Shown: positions 43,077-51,251 of the stretch, piece by piece | How positions within the stretch are numbered: position 1 is the stretch's first letter | Layout of the letters: the number at the start of each line of letters is the position of its first letter | Source: Micromonospora orduensis | GTDB lineage: Bacteria > Actinomycetota > Actinomycetes > Mycobacteriales > Micromonosporaceae | Length of the DNA: 52,201 bases | Reading direction: 5' to 3' | NCBI RefSeq assembly: GCF_006228125.1 | Contig: NZ_VDFY01000218.1 | Span: forward strand, 1-52,201 | Notes under the pieces: generated by a model | Database searches by the model: none | What the model was told of the DNA's origin: nothing | What the model saw: only the letters and a program-made list of their open reading frames with translations | Program-made: the position numbers and the translations under genes

Positions 43077-44063
43077 ATGACATCGACGTTACGGCCCCCG
43101 CCGCCGGCCGCGCCCCGAGCGGCGGCGGAGTCTCCGCGCCCCGCGCCGCACCCGCGGCGTCGCCGGAGCTGGCGGCAGGCCCTTCGTCGGGACTGGCAGC
43201 TCTACTCGCTCGCCGTCCTGCCGCTGCTGTTCTTCCTGATCTTCCGGTACCTGCCGATGATCGGGAACATCATCGCGTTCCGGCGCTTCAAGCCCGGCGG
43301 CAGCATCTTCGGTGAGTACTGGGTCGGCCTGCGCTACTTCCGGATGTTCTTCACCGACCCGACGTTCTGGGAGGTCTTCACCAACACGCTGGTGCTCGGG
43401 GCGCTGACGCTGCTGTTCTGCTTCCCACTGCCGATCGTGCTGGCGCTGCTGCTCAACGAGGTGCGCGCCCGCCGGTTCAAACGGTTCGTGCAGTCGGTGT
43501 CGTACCTGCCGCACTTCCTGTCGATCGTCATCGTGGCGGCGATGGTCATGCAGTTGACCTCGATCGACGGCGCGGCCAACCAACTGGTCCGGATGGTCGG
43601 CGGGGACCCGGTGGCGTTCCTCCAACAGCCGCAGTGGTTCCGCACCATCTACGTCTCGTCGGAGGTCTGGCAGACCGTCGGCTGGGGCACGATCCTCTAC
43701 CTCGCCGCTCTCACCACGGTCGACGAGGACCTCTACGAGGCGGCCCGGATCGACGGCGCCAGCCGGCTGCGGCAGACCTGGCACGTCACGCTGCCCGGGA
43801 TCCGGCCGACGATGGTGACGCTGCTGATCCTCAACATCGGCAGTTTCATGGCGGTCGGGTTCGAGAAGGTCTTGCTGCTCTACAACCCGTTGACGTACCC
43901 GACCGCGGACGTCGTCTCCACCTACCTGTTCCGGATGGGCTTCCAGTCCAGCAACTTCAGCTACGCGGCCGCGATCGGTCTCTTCGAGGCGGTGATCGGG
44001 CTGGTGCTGGTCCTGTCGGCGAACCTCATCTCCCGTCGCACGGTAGGGACGAGCCTGTGGTGA
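43077..44063 (+). CDS. Sugar ABC permease, LplB-like
   Basis: 328 residues. A polar, Pro/Arg-rich tail of about 45 residues precedes six membrane helices (LYSLAVLPLLFFLIFRYLPMIGNIIAFR first). The EAA cytoplasmic loop reads DLYEAARIDGASRLRQTWHVTLPGI (in part). This LplB type serves polysaccharide or aldouronate uptake, as in Paenibacillus and Bacillus lpl/ytc systems. The stop overlaps the next gene's GTG. Confidence 0.9.
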   Translation: MTSTLRPPPPAAPRAAAESPRPAPHPRRRRSWRQALRRDWQLYSLAVLPLLFFLIFRYLPMIGNIIAFRRFKPGGSIFGEYWVGLRYFRMFFTDPTFWEVFTNTLVLGALTLLFCFPLPIVLALLLNEVRARRFKRFVQSVSYLPHFLSIVIVAAMVMQLTSIDGAANQLVRMVGGDPVAFLQQPQWFRTIYVSSEVWQTVGWGTILYLAALTTVDEDLYEAARIDGASRLRQTWHVTLPGIRPTMVTLLILNIGSFMAVGFEKVLLLYNPLTYPTADVVSTYLFRMGFQSSNFSYAAAIGLFEAVIGLVLVLSANLISRRTVGTSLW

Positions 44064-44968
44064 TCCTCGGTACGAAGAGTGATGCCCCGCAGACGCGTGG
44101 ACCGGTGGACAGCCGTGGTTACCGGATCTTCCGGGTGGTCAACACGATCGTCCTGATCGGCGTCGTGATCGTGACGCTGTTTCCGTTCCTCAACATCGTT
44201 GCCCGCTCGCTCAGCGATGAGGCGTACATCATCGCGGGGAAGGTGAGCCTGGTCCCGCGCGGGTTCGACCTGACCGCGTACAAGCTCGTGATGTCCGACG
44301 CGATGTTCTGGACGAACTACCGCAACACGGTGGTGTACACGGTGGTCGCCACGCTCATCTCGATCGTGCTGACCACGTGCTACGCGTACGTGCTGTCCAA
44401 GCCGCAGCTCAGGGGCCGGGGCCTGCTCGTCGGCGTCGCGCTGTTCACCATGTTCTTCTCCGGCGGCCTGATCCCCAACTACGTGCTGGTCACCAGCCTG
44501 GGAATGAAGAACACCATCTGGGCGGTGGTGATCCCCAACGCGATAAGCGTGTTCAACCTGCTGGTCATGAAGGCGTTCTTCGAGAGCCTGCCGACCGAGT
44601 TGGAGGAGGCCGCGGCCGTCGACGGGCTGAACACGTACGGCATCCTGCTGCGCATCGTGCTGCCGCTGTCGAAGGCGATCATCGCGACGATGGTGCTCTT
44701 CTACGCGGTCTCCTTCTGGAACTCGTGGTTCAGCGCGTTCCTCTACTTCGACCGGCAGGACCTGCTTCCGGTCACCGTCTACCTGCGCAACCTCATCGCG
44801 GGCGCCACCAGCGCGGAGTCGGCCGCCGCCGACGCCGACAAGGTCCAGGCGGCGGCCACGTTCCAGGCCGTGACGATCGTGCTCACCACCCTGCCCATCC
44901 TGGCGGTCTACCCCTTCGTCCAGCGGTACTTCGTCCGCGGCGTGATGCTCGGCGCGGTCAAGGGCTGA
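44060..44968 (+). CDS. Sugar ABC permease, YtcP-like
   Basis: 302 residues, GTG at 44060 (44057 possible), overlapping the LplB-like stop. Six membrane helices with the EAA loop LPTELEEAAAVDGLNTYGI and, before the C-terminus, the long YtcP-type loop LRNLIAGATSAESAAADADK. Partner of the preceding permease. No ATPase is encoded nearby; actinobacterial sugar importers commonly share one MsiK-type ATPase encoded elsewhere. Confidence 0.9.
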   Translation: MILGTKSDAPQTRGPVDSRGYRIFRVVNTIVLIGVVIVTLFPFLNIVARSLSDEAYIIAGKVSLVPRGFDLTAYKLVMSDAMFWTNYRNTVVYTVVATLISIVLTTCYAYVLSKPQLRGRGLLVGVALFTMFFSGGLIPNYVLVTSLGMKNTIWAVVIPNAISVFNLLVMKAFFESLPTELEEAAAVDGLNTYGILLRIVLPLSKAIIATMVLFYAVSFWNSWFSAFLYFDRQDLLPVTVYLRNLIAGATSAESAAADADKVQAAATFQAVTIVLTTLPILAVYPFVQRYFVRGVMLGAVKG

Positions 44969-45011
44969 GCAGCGCACCACCTCCCACCCCCCACCACCGA
45001 AAGGACGAGCC

Positions 45012-46649
45012 ATGATCTTCAAGCCGTGGCGTCGCGTGGCGACAGCCACCGCGGGTCTGCTCGCGCTCACCCTCATCGCCGCCTGTTCCGAGGATCCCGG
45101 CGAGTCGACGGACCTCTCGGAGAACAAGGTCGGCGCGATGGCCACCTACGGCGTCGGCGACCAGTTCAAGGCCACCGAGGCGCTGTCCTTCTCCACCCTC
45201 TACAACAACCACACCTTCTACCCGCTCAAGCAGGACTGGCTGTTCTGGTCGGAGCTGACCAAGCGGACCAACGTCACGATCGAGCCGGTCGCCGTTCCGT
45301 TGAGCGACTACGAGCAGAAGCGCAGCCTGCTGATCGGCGCCGGGGACGCCCCGCTGATCATCCCGAAGACGTACCACCCGCAGGAGAACGCGTTCGTGTC
45401 CTCCGGGGCGATCCTCCCGGTCAGTGACTACATCGACCTGATGCCCAACTTCAAGGACAAGATCGCCAAGTGGAACCTCAAGCCGGAGATCGACAACCTG
45501 CGGCAGTCCGACGGTAAGTTCTACCTGTTGCCGGGGATGCACGAGAAGCCCACGCAGGACTACACGGTCCTGATGCGCATGGACATCCTCCAGGAACTCA
45601 ACCTTGCGGTCCCGAAGACCTGGGACGACCTGTACACCGTGCTCAAGGCGATGAAGGCGAAGTACCCGAACGTCTACCCGTACTCCGACCTGTTCAGCAA
45701 GCCCAACCCGACCGGCGCCCTGCTGAACATCCTCGGCTCGGCCCACGGCACCCAGGCGGGTTGGGACTACCAGCACGCCACCTGGGACCCGGCAGCGAAG
45801 AAGTTCACCTACACCGGCGCGTCCGAGCAGTACCGGCAGATGGTCACGTACCTGCACAAGCTGGTCGCCGAGGGTCTGCTCGACCCGGAGAGCTTCACCC
45901 AGACCGACGACCAGGCCCGGCAGAAGCTCGCCAACGGCAAGTCCTTCGTGGTCACCGGCAACGCGCAGACCCTGGTGAACAACCACCGGCCCGACCTGGC
46001 CAAGACCCTGCCGAACGCGAAGATGGCCAAGATCCCGCTGCCGATCGGCCCGGCCGGGGAGATCAACCCGTTCCCGCGCCTGGAGAACGGCATCATGATC
46101 TCCACGAAGGCCCGGGAGAGCAAGAACTTCGTGGCCATGATGCAGTTCATCGACTGGCTGTGGTATTCCGACGCCGGCATGGAGTTCGCCCGCTGGGGCG
46201 TCGAGGGCGTCACGTTCACCAAGGACGCCTCCGGCAAGCGCTCGGTCACCCCTGAGGTCGACGTCCTCGGGCTCAACCCGAAGGCCCCCAAGCACCTCCA
46301 GAAGGACTTCGGCTTCTACAACGGCGTCTTCGCCTACGGCGGCACCCCCGACCTGGTCCGTGGGTTCTTCTCGCCGGAGGAGCTGGAGTTCCAGAAGGTG
46401 ATGGACGCCCGCCAGCCACGGGTGGTGGCGCCGCCCGCCCCGTTGACCGACGAGGAGCGCGAGCAGGTGTCGCTCTGGGAGACCCCGCTGAAGGACTACG
46501 TCACCCAGAACACGCTGAAGTTCGCCCTCGGCCAACGGCCCCTGAGCGAGTGGGACGCGTACGTGGCCGAGCTGAAGGCCAAGAACTCCGAGCAGTACAT
46601 CGACCTGGTCAACAAGGCGTACGAGCGGTTCCAGAAGAGCAACGGTTGA
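45012..46649 (+). CDS. Sugar-binding lipoprotein of the ABC importer, LplA/YtcQ-like
   Basis: 545 residues. Lipoprotein signal with Cys25 in LTLIAAC. Long extracellular solute-binding protein: TRMDILQ-like recognition MRMDILQELNLAVPKTWDDLY, the LIGAGDAPLIIPK segment, and a large C-lobe ending near 545. This family binds oligosaccharides, and in aldouronate-utilising Firmicutes its relatives go with GH67. A hairpin follows (46655-46695), often seen behind binding-protein genes that need more transcript. Confidence 0.9.
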   Translation: MIFKPWRRVATATAGLLALTLIAACSEDPGESTDLSENKVGAMATYGVGDQFKATEALSFSTLYNNHTFYPLKQDWLFWSELTKRTNVTIEPVAVPLSDYEQKRSLLIGAGDAPLIIPKTYHPQENAFVSSGAILPVSDYIDLMPNFKDKIAKWNLKPEIDNLRQSDGKFYLLPGMHEKPTQDYTVLMRMDILQELNLAVPKTWDDLYTVLKAMKAKYPNVYPYSDLFSKPNPTGALLNILGSAHGTQAGWDYQHATWDPAAKKFTYTGASEQYRQMVTYLHKLVAEGLLDPESFTQTDDQARQKLANGKSFVVTGNAQTLVNNHRPDLAKTLPNAKMAKIPLPIGPAGEINPFPRLENGIMISTKARESKNFVAMMQFIDWLWYSDAGMEFARWGVEGVTFTKDASGKRSVTPEVDVLGLNPKAPKHLQKDFGFYNGVFAYGGTPDLVRGFFSPEELEFQKVMDARQPRVVAPPAPLTDEEREQVSLWETPLKDYVTQNTLKFALGQRPLSEWDAYVAELKAKNSEQYIDLVNKAYERFQKSNG

Positions 46650-46654
46650 CCGGT

Positions 46655-46695
46655 GGGGTCCGGTCGGGCGGCGCCCCGTCGCCCGACCGGGCCCC
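46655..46695 (+). other. Intercistronic hairpin after the binding-protein gene
   Basis: 16-bp stem with one T-G wobble, arms 46655-46670 and 46680-46695, loop of 9 bases. It probably lets the binding protein be made in excess of downstream genes by stabilising the upstream mRNA or terminating part of transcription. Confidence 0.7.
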
Positions 46696-46714
46696 GACGA
46701 CCAAGAGGACAGCG

Positions 46715-46819
46715 ATGAGCATCACCGTCTCCGACAAGCGCGCCGACGCCGGGCGGCGCCGTCTCGACGCCGGCCGCGGCGAGCGCCCGCTCGGGGCCGA
46801 CCCGGGAGGCCAGCCGTGA
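46715..46819 (+). CDS. Small ORF (34 codons) coupled to DUF624
   Basis: 34 residues, basic and Arg/Gly/Asp-rich (MSITVSDKRADAGRRR at the start). AAGAGGA lies just upstream of the ATG, so translation is likely. Its stop overlaps the GTG of the DUF624 gene (GTGA), so it could act as a translational lead-in. No family recognised. It may be a true microprotein or a chance leader. Confidence 0.45.
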   Translation: MSITVSDKRADAGRRRLDAGRGERPLGADPGGQP

Positions 46820-47505
46820 GCGGCGCCGGGCACGCCTGGCGGCAGTTCGGCGACGGGCCGCTGTCCCGGGCCGCCTCCCGGGTCTACATCCTGCTCGTGG
46901 TCGAGCTGCTGCTCCTGCTCACCACACTGCCCGGCCTGCTCCCACTGCTGCTGCTCGGCCGCGACGCCAGCAACCTGCCGCTGGTGGCGCTCTTTCTGGT
47001 GCCGGTCGGCCCGGCGGTCGCCGCCGCCCTGTACGCGCTGCGCCACCAGCGCCCCGACCTGACCGAGCTGCGCCCCGCCGCCGTGTTTTGGCGCGGGTAC
47101 CGGGCCGACCTGGCCGGCGCGCTGCGCGTCTGGGTGCCGACGCTGCTGTGGCTGACCGTGCTCGCCGTGAACCTCGCCTACCGAAACGCCGTCGGCCTGC
47201 CGGGCTGGTGGACGGTGCCGCTGGTCCTGATCGCGGTGGGTGTGACGCTCTGCGCGGCCAACGCCCTGCTGATCACCGCGCTGTTCGACTTCCGCACCCG
47301 CGACGTGCTCCGCCTGGCCGTGCACTTCCTCGTCCGTACCCCCGGTGTCACCGTGGGCAACGCCCTGCTGCTGGCCGCGGCGGCCGGTATCACCGCGGTG
47401 TTCTCCGAGGCGGTCCTCGCGATGCTCGCCTCGGTCGCGGTCCTGGCCTTCCTGCGCGTCGGCGAACCGATGCTCCACCTGATCCGGAAGGAGTTCACCG
47501 CGTGA
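46816..47505 (+). CDS. DUF624 (YesL-like) membrane protein
   Basis: 229 residues, about five membrane helices. GPLSRAASRVYILLVVELLLLLTTLPGLLP (in part) is typical of DUF624/YesL, which regularly accompanies LplABC-type polysaccharide transporters. Its exact role is unknown; a helper of the ABC importer is the usual guess. GTG start overlaps the small ORF stop, and its stop overlaps the next small ORF's GTG, so it lies in a chain of coupled genes. Confidence 0.85.
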   Translation: MSGAGHAWRQFGDGPLSRAASRVYILLVVELLLLLTTLPGLLPLLLLGRDASNLPLVALFLVPVGPAVAAALYALRHQRPDLTELRPAAVFWRGYRADLAGALRVWVPTLLWLTVLAVNLAYRNAVGLPGWWTVPLVLIAVGVTLCAANALLITALFDFRTRDVLRLAVHFLVRTPGVTVGNALLLAAAAGITAVFSEAVLAMLASVAVLAFLRVGEPMLHLIRKEFTA

Positions 47506-47597
47506 GTCTGCCCGTCACCGCCACGGTGCCCTTCGGAGGCGACGACAACCTGCGTCTGCCGGCGTACGGCGTCGTCGTCGTGCGGGAGGACGGGTGA
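47502..47597 (+). CDS. Small ORF (31 codons) between DUF624 and GH67
   Basis: 31 residues, GTG start overlapping the DUF624 stop and TGA overlapping the GH67 GTG, so it is coupled on both sides. Residues 9-28 (VPFGGDDNLRLPAYGVVVVR) look like the last beta-strands of a glycosidase C-terminal sandwich, where LPAYGV-type endings are common. It may be a remnant of a deleted glycoside hydrolase, kept as a translational bridge. No fold could be self-supporting at this size. Confidence 0.4.
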   Translation: MSLPVTATVPFGGDDNLRLPAYGVVVVREDG

Positions 47598-49732
47598 ACG
47601 CCGACAAGTCCGTCGATGTGGAGCAACTGGTGTTCGTCGAGGAACCAATGGAAACCCACGAGCCGCGCGTGCACGCCGCCTGGCTGCCCCCGGAGGCGTT
47701 CCGGTCGCTGGGCGCGCGCCGCGTCCTCGTACACGGTGAGGGCCTGCTCGTCGACACCGTCCTCGACGAGGTCTCGCGTGCCTGCGCGCGCTACGGCGGA
47801 CGCGTGTGGCACTCCCCGTCGTGGGACGTCGACGTGGACCTGGTGCTCGCCCTGCGGGGCGCCGGCGAGCTGCCCAATCCGGCCGTGGAGGCCGCACGGT
47901 CGGCGGGGGAGGCGGCGCTGGCCGAGATCGGCGACGGCGAACCGCTCGGTGAGGAGGGATTCCTGCTGGACCGCGACGGCGAGGTGACCGTGGTGCTGGC
48001 CGACGCGCCCGCCGGCCTGCTGTACGGGCTGTTCCACGTGGTCCGGCTCTGCGCGGCGGCCTTCGACCCGGCCCGCCCGCCGGAGCGACACCGGCCGGCG
48101 CTGCGCCGGCGCATGCTGAACCACTGGGACAACGTGGCCGTGCACCCGGTGATGGGCCAGGTCGAACGGGGGTACGCGGGCGGCTCGATCTTCTGGCGCG
48201 ACGGCCGTCCGCGCGGCGACCTGGCCCGGGTGCGCGCGTACGGGCGGCTGCTCGCGGCCAGCGGCGTCAACGCGATCTCGGTGAACAACGTCAACGTCGC
48301 CCGGACGGAGGCGCTGCTGCTCACCGACCGGCTCGGCGACGTGGCCGAGATCGCCGACGCGCTGCGCCCGTACGGCATCCGGGTGCACCTGTCGGTCAGC
48401 TTCGCCGCGCCGGTGCTCCTCGGCGGGCTGTCGACCGCCGACCCGCTCGACGAGGGCGTCCGCGACTGGTGGGTCGCCACCACCCGCCGGGTGTACGACC
48501 GCATTCCGGACTTCGGCGGCTACCTGGTGAAGGCCGACTCGGAGGGGCAGCCCGGCCCGTTCACGTACGGGCGTGACCACGCCGACGGGGCGAACCTGCT
48601 CGCCGAGGCCCTCGCCCCGCACGGGGGAGTGGTGCACTGGCGGGCGTTCGTCTACGACCACCACCAGGACTGGCGGGACCGGTCCACCGACCGGGCGCGG
48701 GCCGCGTACGACCATTTCACCCCGCTCGACGGACGGTTCCGCACCAACGTGGTCCTCCAGGTGAAGTACGGGCCCGTGGACTTCCAGACGCGCGAGCCTG
48801 TCTCACCGGTCTTCGCCGCGATGCCGGCGACCCGGCTGGCGCTGGAGTTGCAGGTCACCCAGGAGTACACGGGCCAGCAGCGGCACATCTGCCATCTGGG
48901 CCCCTGGTGGGGCGAGGTGCTGCGATTCGCCCCCTGGGGCCCGGGTGGACGGACGATCGCCGACGTGGCCGTCGGGGAGGCGGGGGCCGGCGGTGGCCTG
49001 GTCGCCGTCACCAACACCGGCGACGACCCGTTCTGGACCGGACACCCGTTGGCGCAGGCGAACCTGTACACCTTCGGCCGCCTCGCCTGGGACCCGTGGC
49101 GTGACCCGACGGAGGTCCTCGACGAGTGGATGACGCTTACCTTCCCGCCGTCGGCGACCGCCGACCCGGAACTGGTCCGGCGGACCCTGCACGAGATCAT
49201 GGACGACTCGTGGCGTACCTACGAGCGGTACACCGCCCCGCTGGGTGTCGGCTTCATGGTCCACCCCGGCGACCACTACGGCCCCGACGTCGACGGGTAC
49301 GAGTACTCACGGTGGGGCACCTACCACTTCGCCGACCGGGACGGCGTCGGCGTGGACCGCAGCCGCGCGTCGGGCACCGGCTTCGCCGGGCAGTACCCGC
49401 CGTACTGGGCGCAGGTGTACGAGTCGCCCCGGACGTGCCCCGACGAGGTGCTGCTCTTCTTCCACCACGTCCCGTACTCACACGTCCTGCACAACGGCTC
49501 GACAGTCATCCAGCACATCTACGACACGCACTTCGCGGGCGTCGAGGAGGTGGAGACGATGCGGCGCCGGTGGCGGACGCTCAACGGGATGATCGATCCG
49601 ACGGTGTACGAGCGGGTGGCCGAGCGTCTCGACGAGCAGGTGCGCTGCGCCACCGAGTGGCGCGACCAGGTCAACACGTACTTCTTCCGCAAGTCCGGTG
49701 TGCCGGACGCGCAAGGGCGACGCATCTACTGA
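47594..49732 (+). CDS. aguA: GH67 alpha-glucuronidase
   Basis: 712 residues from GTG 47594 with GGGAGGA upstream; ATG 47648 is also in frame. The GH67 catalytic core has Glu317 (KADSEGQPGP), Asp396 (KYGPVDFQ) and Glu424 (QVTQEYTGQ). The spacings (79 and 28) equal those I recall for the acid Glu285 and the Asp364/Glu392 pair of the Geobacillus enzyme. Other marks: HICHLGPWWGE and VYESPRTCPDEVLLFFHH-like region near the end. No signal peptide, so it acts in the cytosol on imported aldouronates, releasing (4-O-methyl)glucuronate. Ends 8 bp from the convergent mannonate dehydratase gene. Confidence 0.95.
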   Translation: MNADKSVDVEQLVFVEEPMETHEPRVHAAWLPPEAFRSLGARRVLVHGEGLLVDTVLDEVSRACARYGGRVWHSPSWDVDVDLVLALRGAGELPNPAVEAARSAGEAALAEIGDGEPLGEEGFLLDRDGEVTVVLADAPAGLLYGLFHVVRLCAAAFDPARPPERHRPALRRRMLNHWDNVAVHPVMGQVERGYAGGSIFWRDGRPRGDLARVRAYGRLLAASGVNAISVNNVNVARTEALLLTDRLGDVAEIADALRPYGIRVHLSVSFAAPVLLGGLSTADPLDEGVRDWWVATTRRVYDRIPDFGGYLVKADSEGQPGPFTYGRDHADGANLLAEALAPHGGVVHWRAFVYDHHQDWRDRSTDRARAAYDHFTPLDGRFRTNVVLQVKYGPVDFQTREPVSPVFAAMPATRLALELQVTQEYTGQQRHICHLGPWWGEVLRFAPWGPGGRTIADVAVGEAGAGGGLVAVTNTGDDPFWTGHPLAQANLYTFGRLAWDPWRDPTEVLDEWMTLTFPPSATADPELVRRTLHEIMDDSWRTYERYTAPLGVGFMVHPGDHYGPDVDGYEYSRWGTYHFADRDGVGVDRSRASGTGFAGQYPPYWAQVYESPRTCPDEVLLFFHHVPYSHVLHNGSTVIQHIYDTHFAGVEEVETMRRRWRTLNGMIDPTVYERVAERLDEQVRCATEWRDQVNTYFFRKSGVPDAQGRRIY

Positions 49733-49740
49733 CCCGCCGG

Positions 49741-50949
49741 TCACCAGGGGTGGACGGTGCCGTCCTCCAACCTGTTCACCGGAAGGTACGCGGGCGCGTA
49801 CGGATACCGTGCCGCCGCCTCCTCGTCGATGTCCACACCGAGACCGGGGGCTTCGGCGGGGTGCAGGTAGCCGTCGGCGTAGTGGTAGCCGTGCGGGAAC
49901 ACCTCGTCGGTCTGCGCGGTGTGCCGCATGTACTCCTGCAACCCGAAGTTGGGGATCGAGATGTCGAGTTGCAGTGCCGCGGCCATGCAGACGGGGGAGA
50001 GGTCGGTGGCCCCGTGCGACCCGCTGCGGACATGGTGCAGCGCCGCGAGGTCGAAGATCCGGCGCAGGTGGGTGATGCCACCGGCGTGCACCACTGTCGT
50101 CCGGATGTAGTCGATGAGTTGTTCCCGGATGAGCTGGGCGGCGTCGAAGATGCTGTTGAAGACCTCGCCGACCGCGACCGGGGTGGTGGTGTGCTGCCGG
50201 ATCAACCGGAAGCCCTCCTGGAGGTCGGCGGGGACCGGATCCTCCATCCAGGTCAGCGCATACGGCTCCAGGCTGCGCCCGAGCCGGGCCGCCTCGATCG
50301 GCGTGAGCCGGTGGTGCACGTCGTGCAGCAGCCGCAGGGTGGGGCCGAACTCGTCGCGGACCCGGGCGAACACGGTCGGCACGTGCGCCAGGTAGCGCTG
50401 TGTCGACCAGGTGGCCTCGCTGGGCAGCGCCGCGTCGGCCGGCTCGTAGAAGAGCTTGTCGGCGCTGACGCCGTACGTCTTCGGCAGACCCGGGACCCCG
50501 CACTGCACCCGCACGGCCCGGTAGCCGAGGTCGACGTAGCGGGCGACCTCGACCAGCACCTCCTCGACGGTCTCGCCGTTGGCGTGGCCGTACACGGTGA
50601 CGCCCTCGCGGGAACGGCCGCCGAGCAACTGGTAGACCGGTAGGCCGGCGACCTTGCCCTTGATGTCCCACAGCGCGGTGTCCACGGCGGCGATCGCGCT
50701 CATCGTGACGGGCCCGCGCCGCCAGTACGCGCCCTGGTACAGGTACTGCCAGGTGTCCTCGATGCGGGCCGGATCCCGGCCGATCAGCAGCGGCGCCACG
50801 TGGTCACGCAGGTACGACGCGACGGCCAGTTCCCGGCCGTTGAGGGTGGCGTCTCCGACTCCGGTGACGCCCTCGTCGGTGACGATCTTGAGGGTGACGA
50901 AGTTGCGGCCCGGACAGGTCACGATGACCCGGGCGTCGACGATCTTCAC
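49741..50949 (-). CDS. manD: D-mannonate dehydratase, ManD (enolase superfamily)
   Basis: 402 residues, typical ManD/RspA length. N-terminal signature KIVDARVIVTCPGRNFVTLK and LNGRELAVASYLRDHV, DTWQYLYQGAYWRRGPVTMS, active-site loop GVPGLPKTYGV, metal ligands in LLHDVHHRL, WMEDPVPAD and AVGEVFNS, and HVRSGSHGATDLSPV near the C-terminus. It dehydrates D-mannonate to 2-keto-3-deoxygluconate, a step in glucuronate breakdown, matching the GH67 product. Other members act on gluconate, so substrate is likely but not certain. GTG start with AAGGAG 5 bp upstream. Confidence 0.9.
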   Translation of the reverse strand: MKIVDARVIVTCPGRNFVTLKIVTDEGVTGVGDATLNGRELAVASYLRDHVAPLLIGRDPARIEDTWQYLYQGAYWRRGPVTMSAIAAVDTALWDIKGKVAGLPVYQLLGGRSREGVTVYGHANGETVEEVLVEVARYVDLGYRAVRVQCGVPGLPKTYGVSADKLFYEPADAALPSEATWSTQRYLAHVPTVFARVRDEFGPTLRLLHDVHHRLTPIEAARLGRSLEPYALTWMEDPVPADLQEGFRLIRQHTTTPVAVGEVFNSIFDAAQLIREQLIDYIRTTVVHAGGITHLRRIFDLAALHHVRSGSHGATDLSPVCMAAALQLDISIPNFGLQEYMRHTAQTDEVFPHGYHYADGYLHPAEAPGLGVDIDEEAAARYPYAPAYLPVNRLEDGTVHPW

Positions 50950-51023
50950 TCGATCTCCTTCGTGCCCACGGGTCCTGTGTGGACGCGCGCAGGGGGTGAC
51001 GCGAGGGATGTGGGAAGCCCGAC

Positions 51024-51038
51024 ACGTTTCGAGAACGT
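51024..51038. promoter_or_regulatory. Inverted repeat in the manD upstream region
   Basis: ACGTTTCGAGAACGT, arms ACGTT and AACGT perfect around TCGAG, 75 bp upstream of the manD GTG. A LacI- or GntR-type operator is possible; it does not match the TCCGAAA palindrome. Confidence 0.4.
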
Positions 51039-51106
51039 CCCGATGATAGCCCGCTCATCGATGTCCGGTCAGGGCTCCTCGTGGGCAGCTCGCACGCGAT
51101 CCCGCG

Positions 51107-51134
51107 TTCCGAAAAGATTCCGGAAGTCTTGACA
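51107..51134 (+). promoter_or_regulatory. LacI-like element and -35 box before the CE1 esterase gene
   Basis: TTCCG-N9-CGGAA (51107-51125) begins with the full TCCGAAA half-site of the operator at 40385, though the spacing is 2 bp longer. TTGACA follows at 51129-51134. No convincing -10 was found. Confidence 0.4.
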
Positions 51135-51251
51135 ATCCAGTGTGCTCGATCGAAGCTGACGTGGTCACGCGAGCCGCGGTCAGGGTCGGGCGAAGGGCAG
51201 TCCTCGACTTACTCCCCTTCCATGCGCCAATTCCCCGAGGAATCGCGAACG

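Larger units (their letters stand above)
50950..51251. other. 302-bp divergent control region, manD / CE1 esterase
   Basis: No gene seen. It holds the ManD ribosome site, an inverted repeat (51024-51038), a LacI-like element with a TTGACA box (51107-51134) and the esterase ribosome site GAGGAA (51237-51242). Confidence 0.7.
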
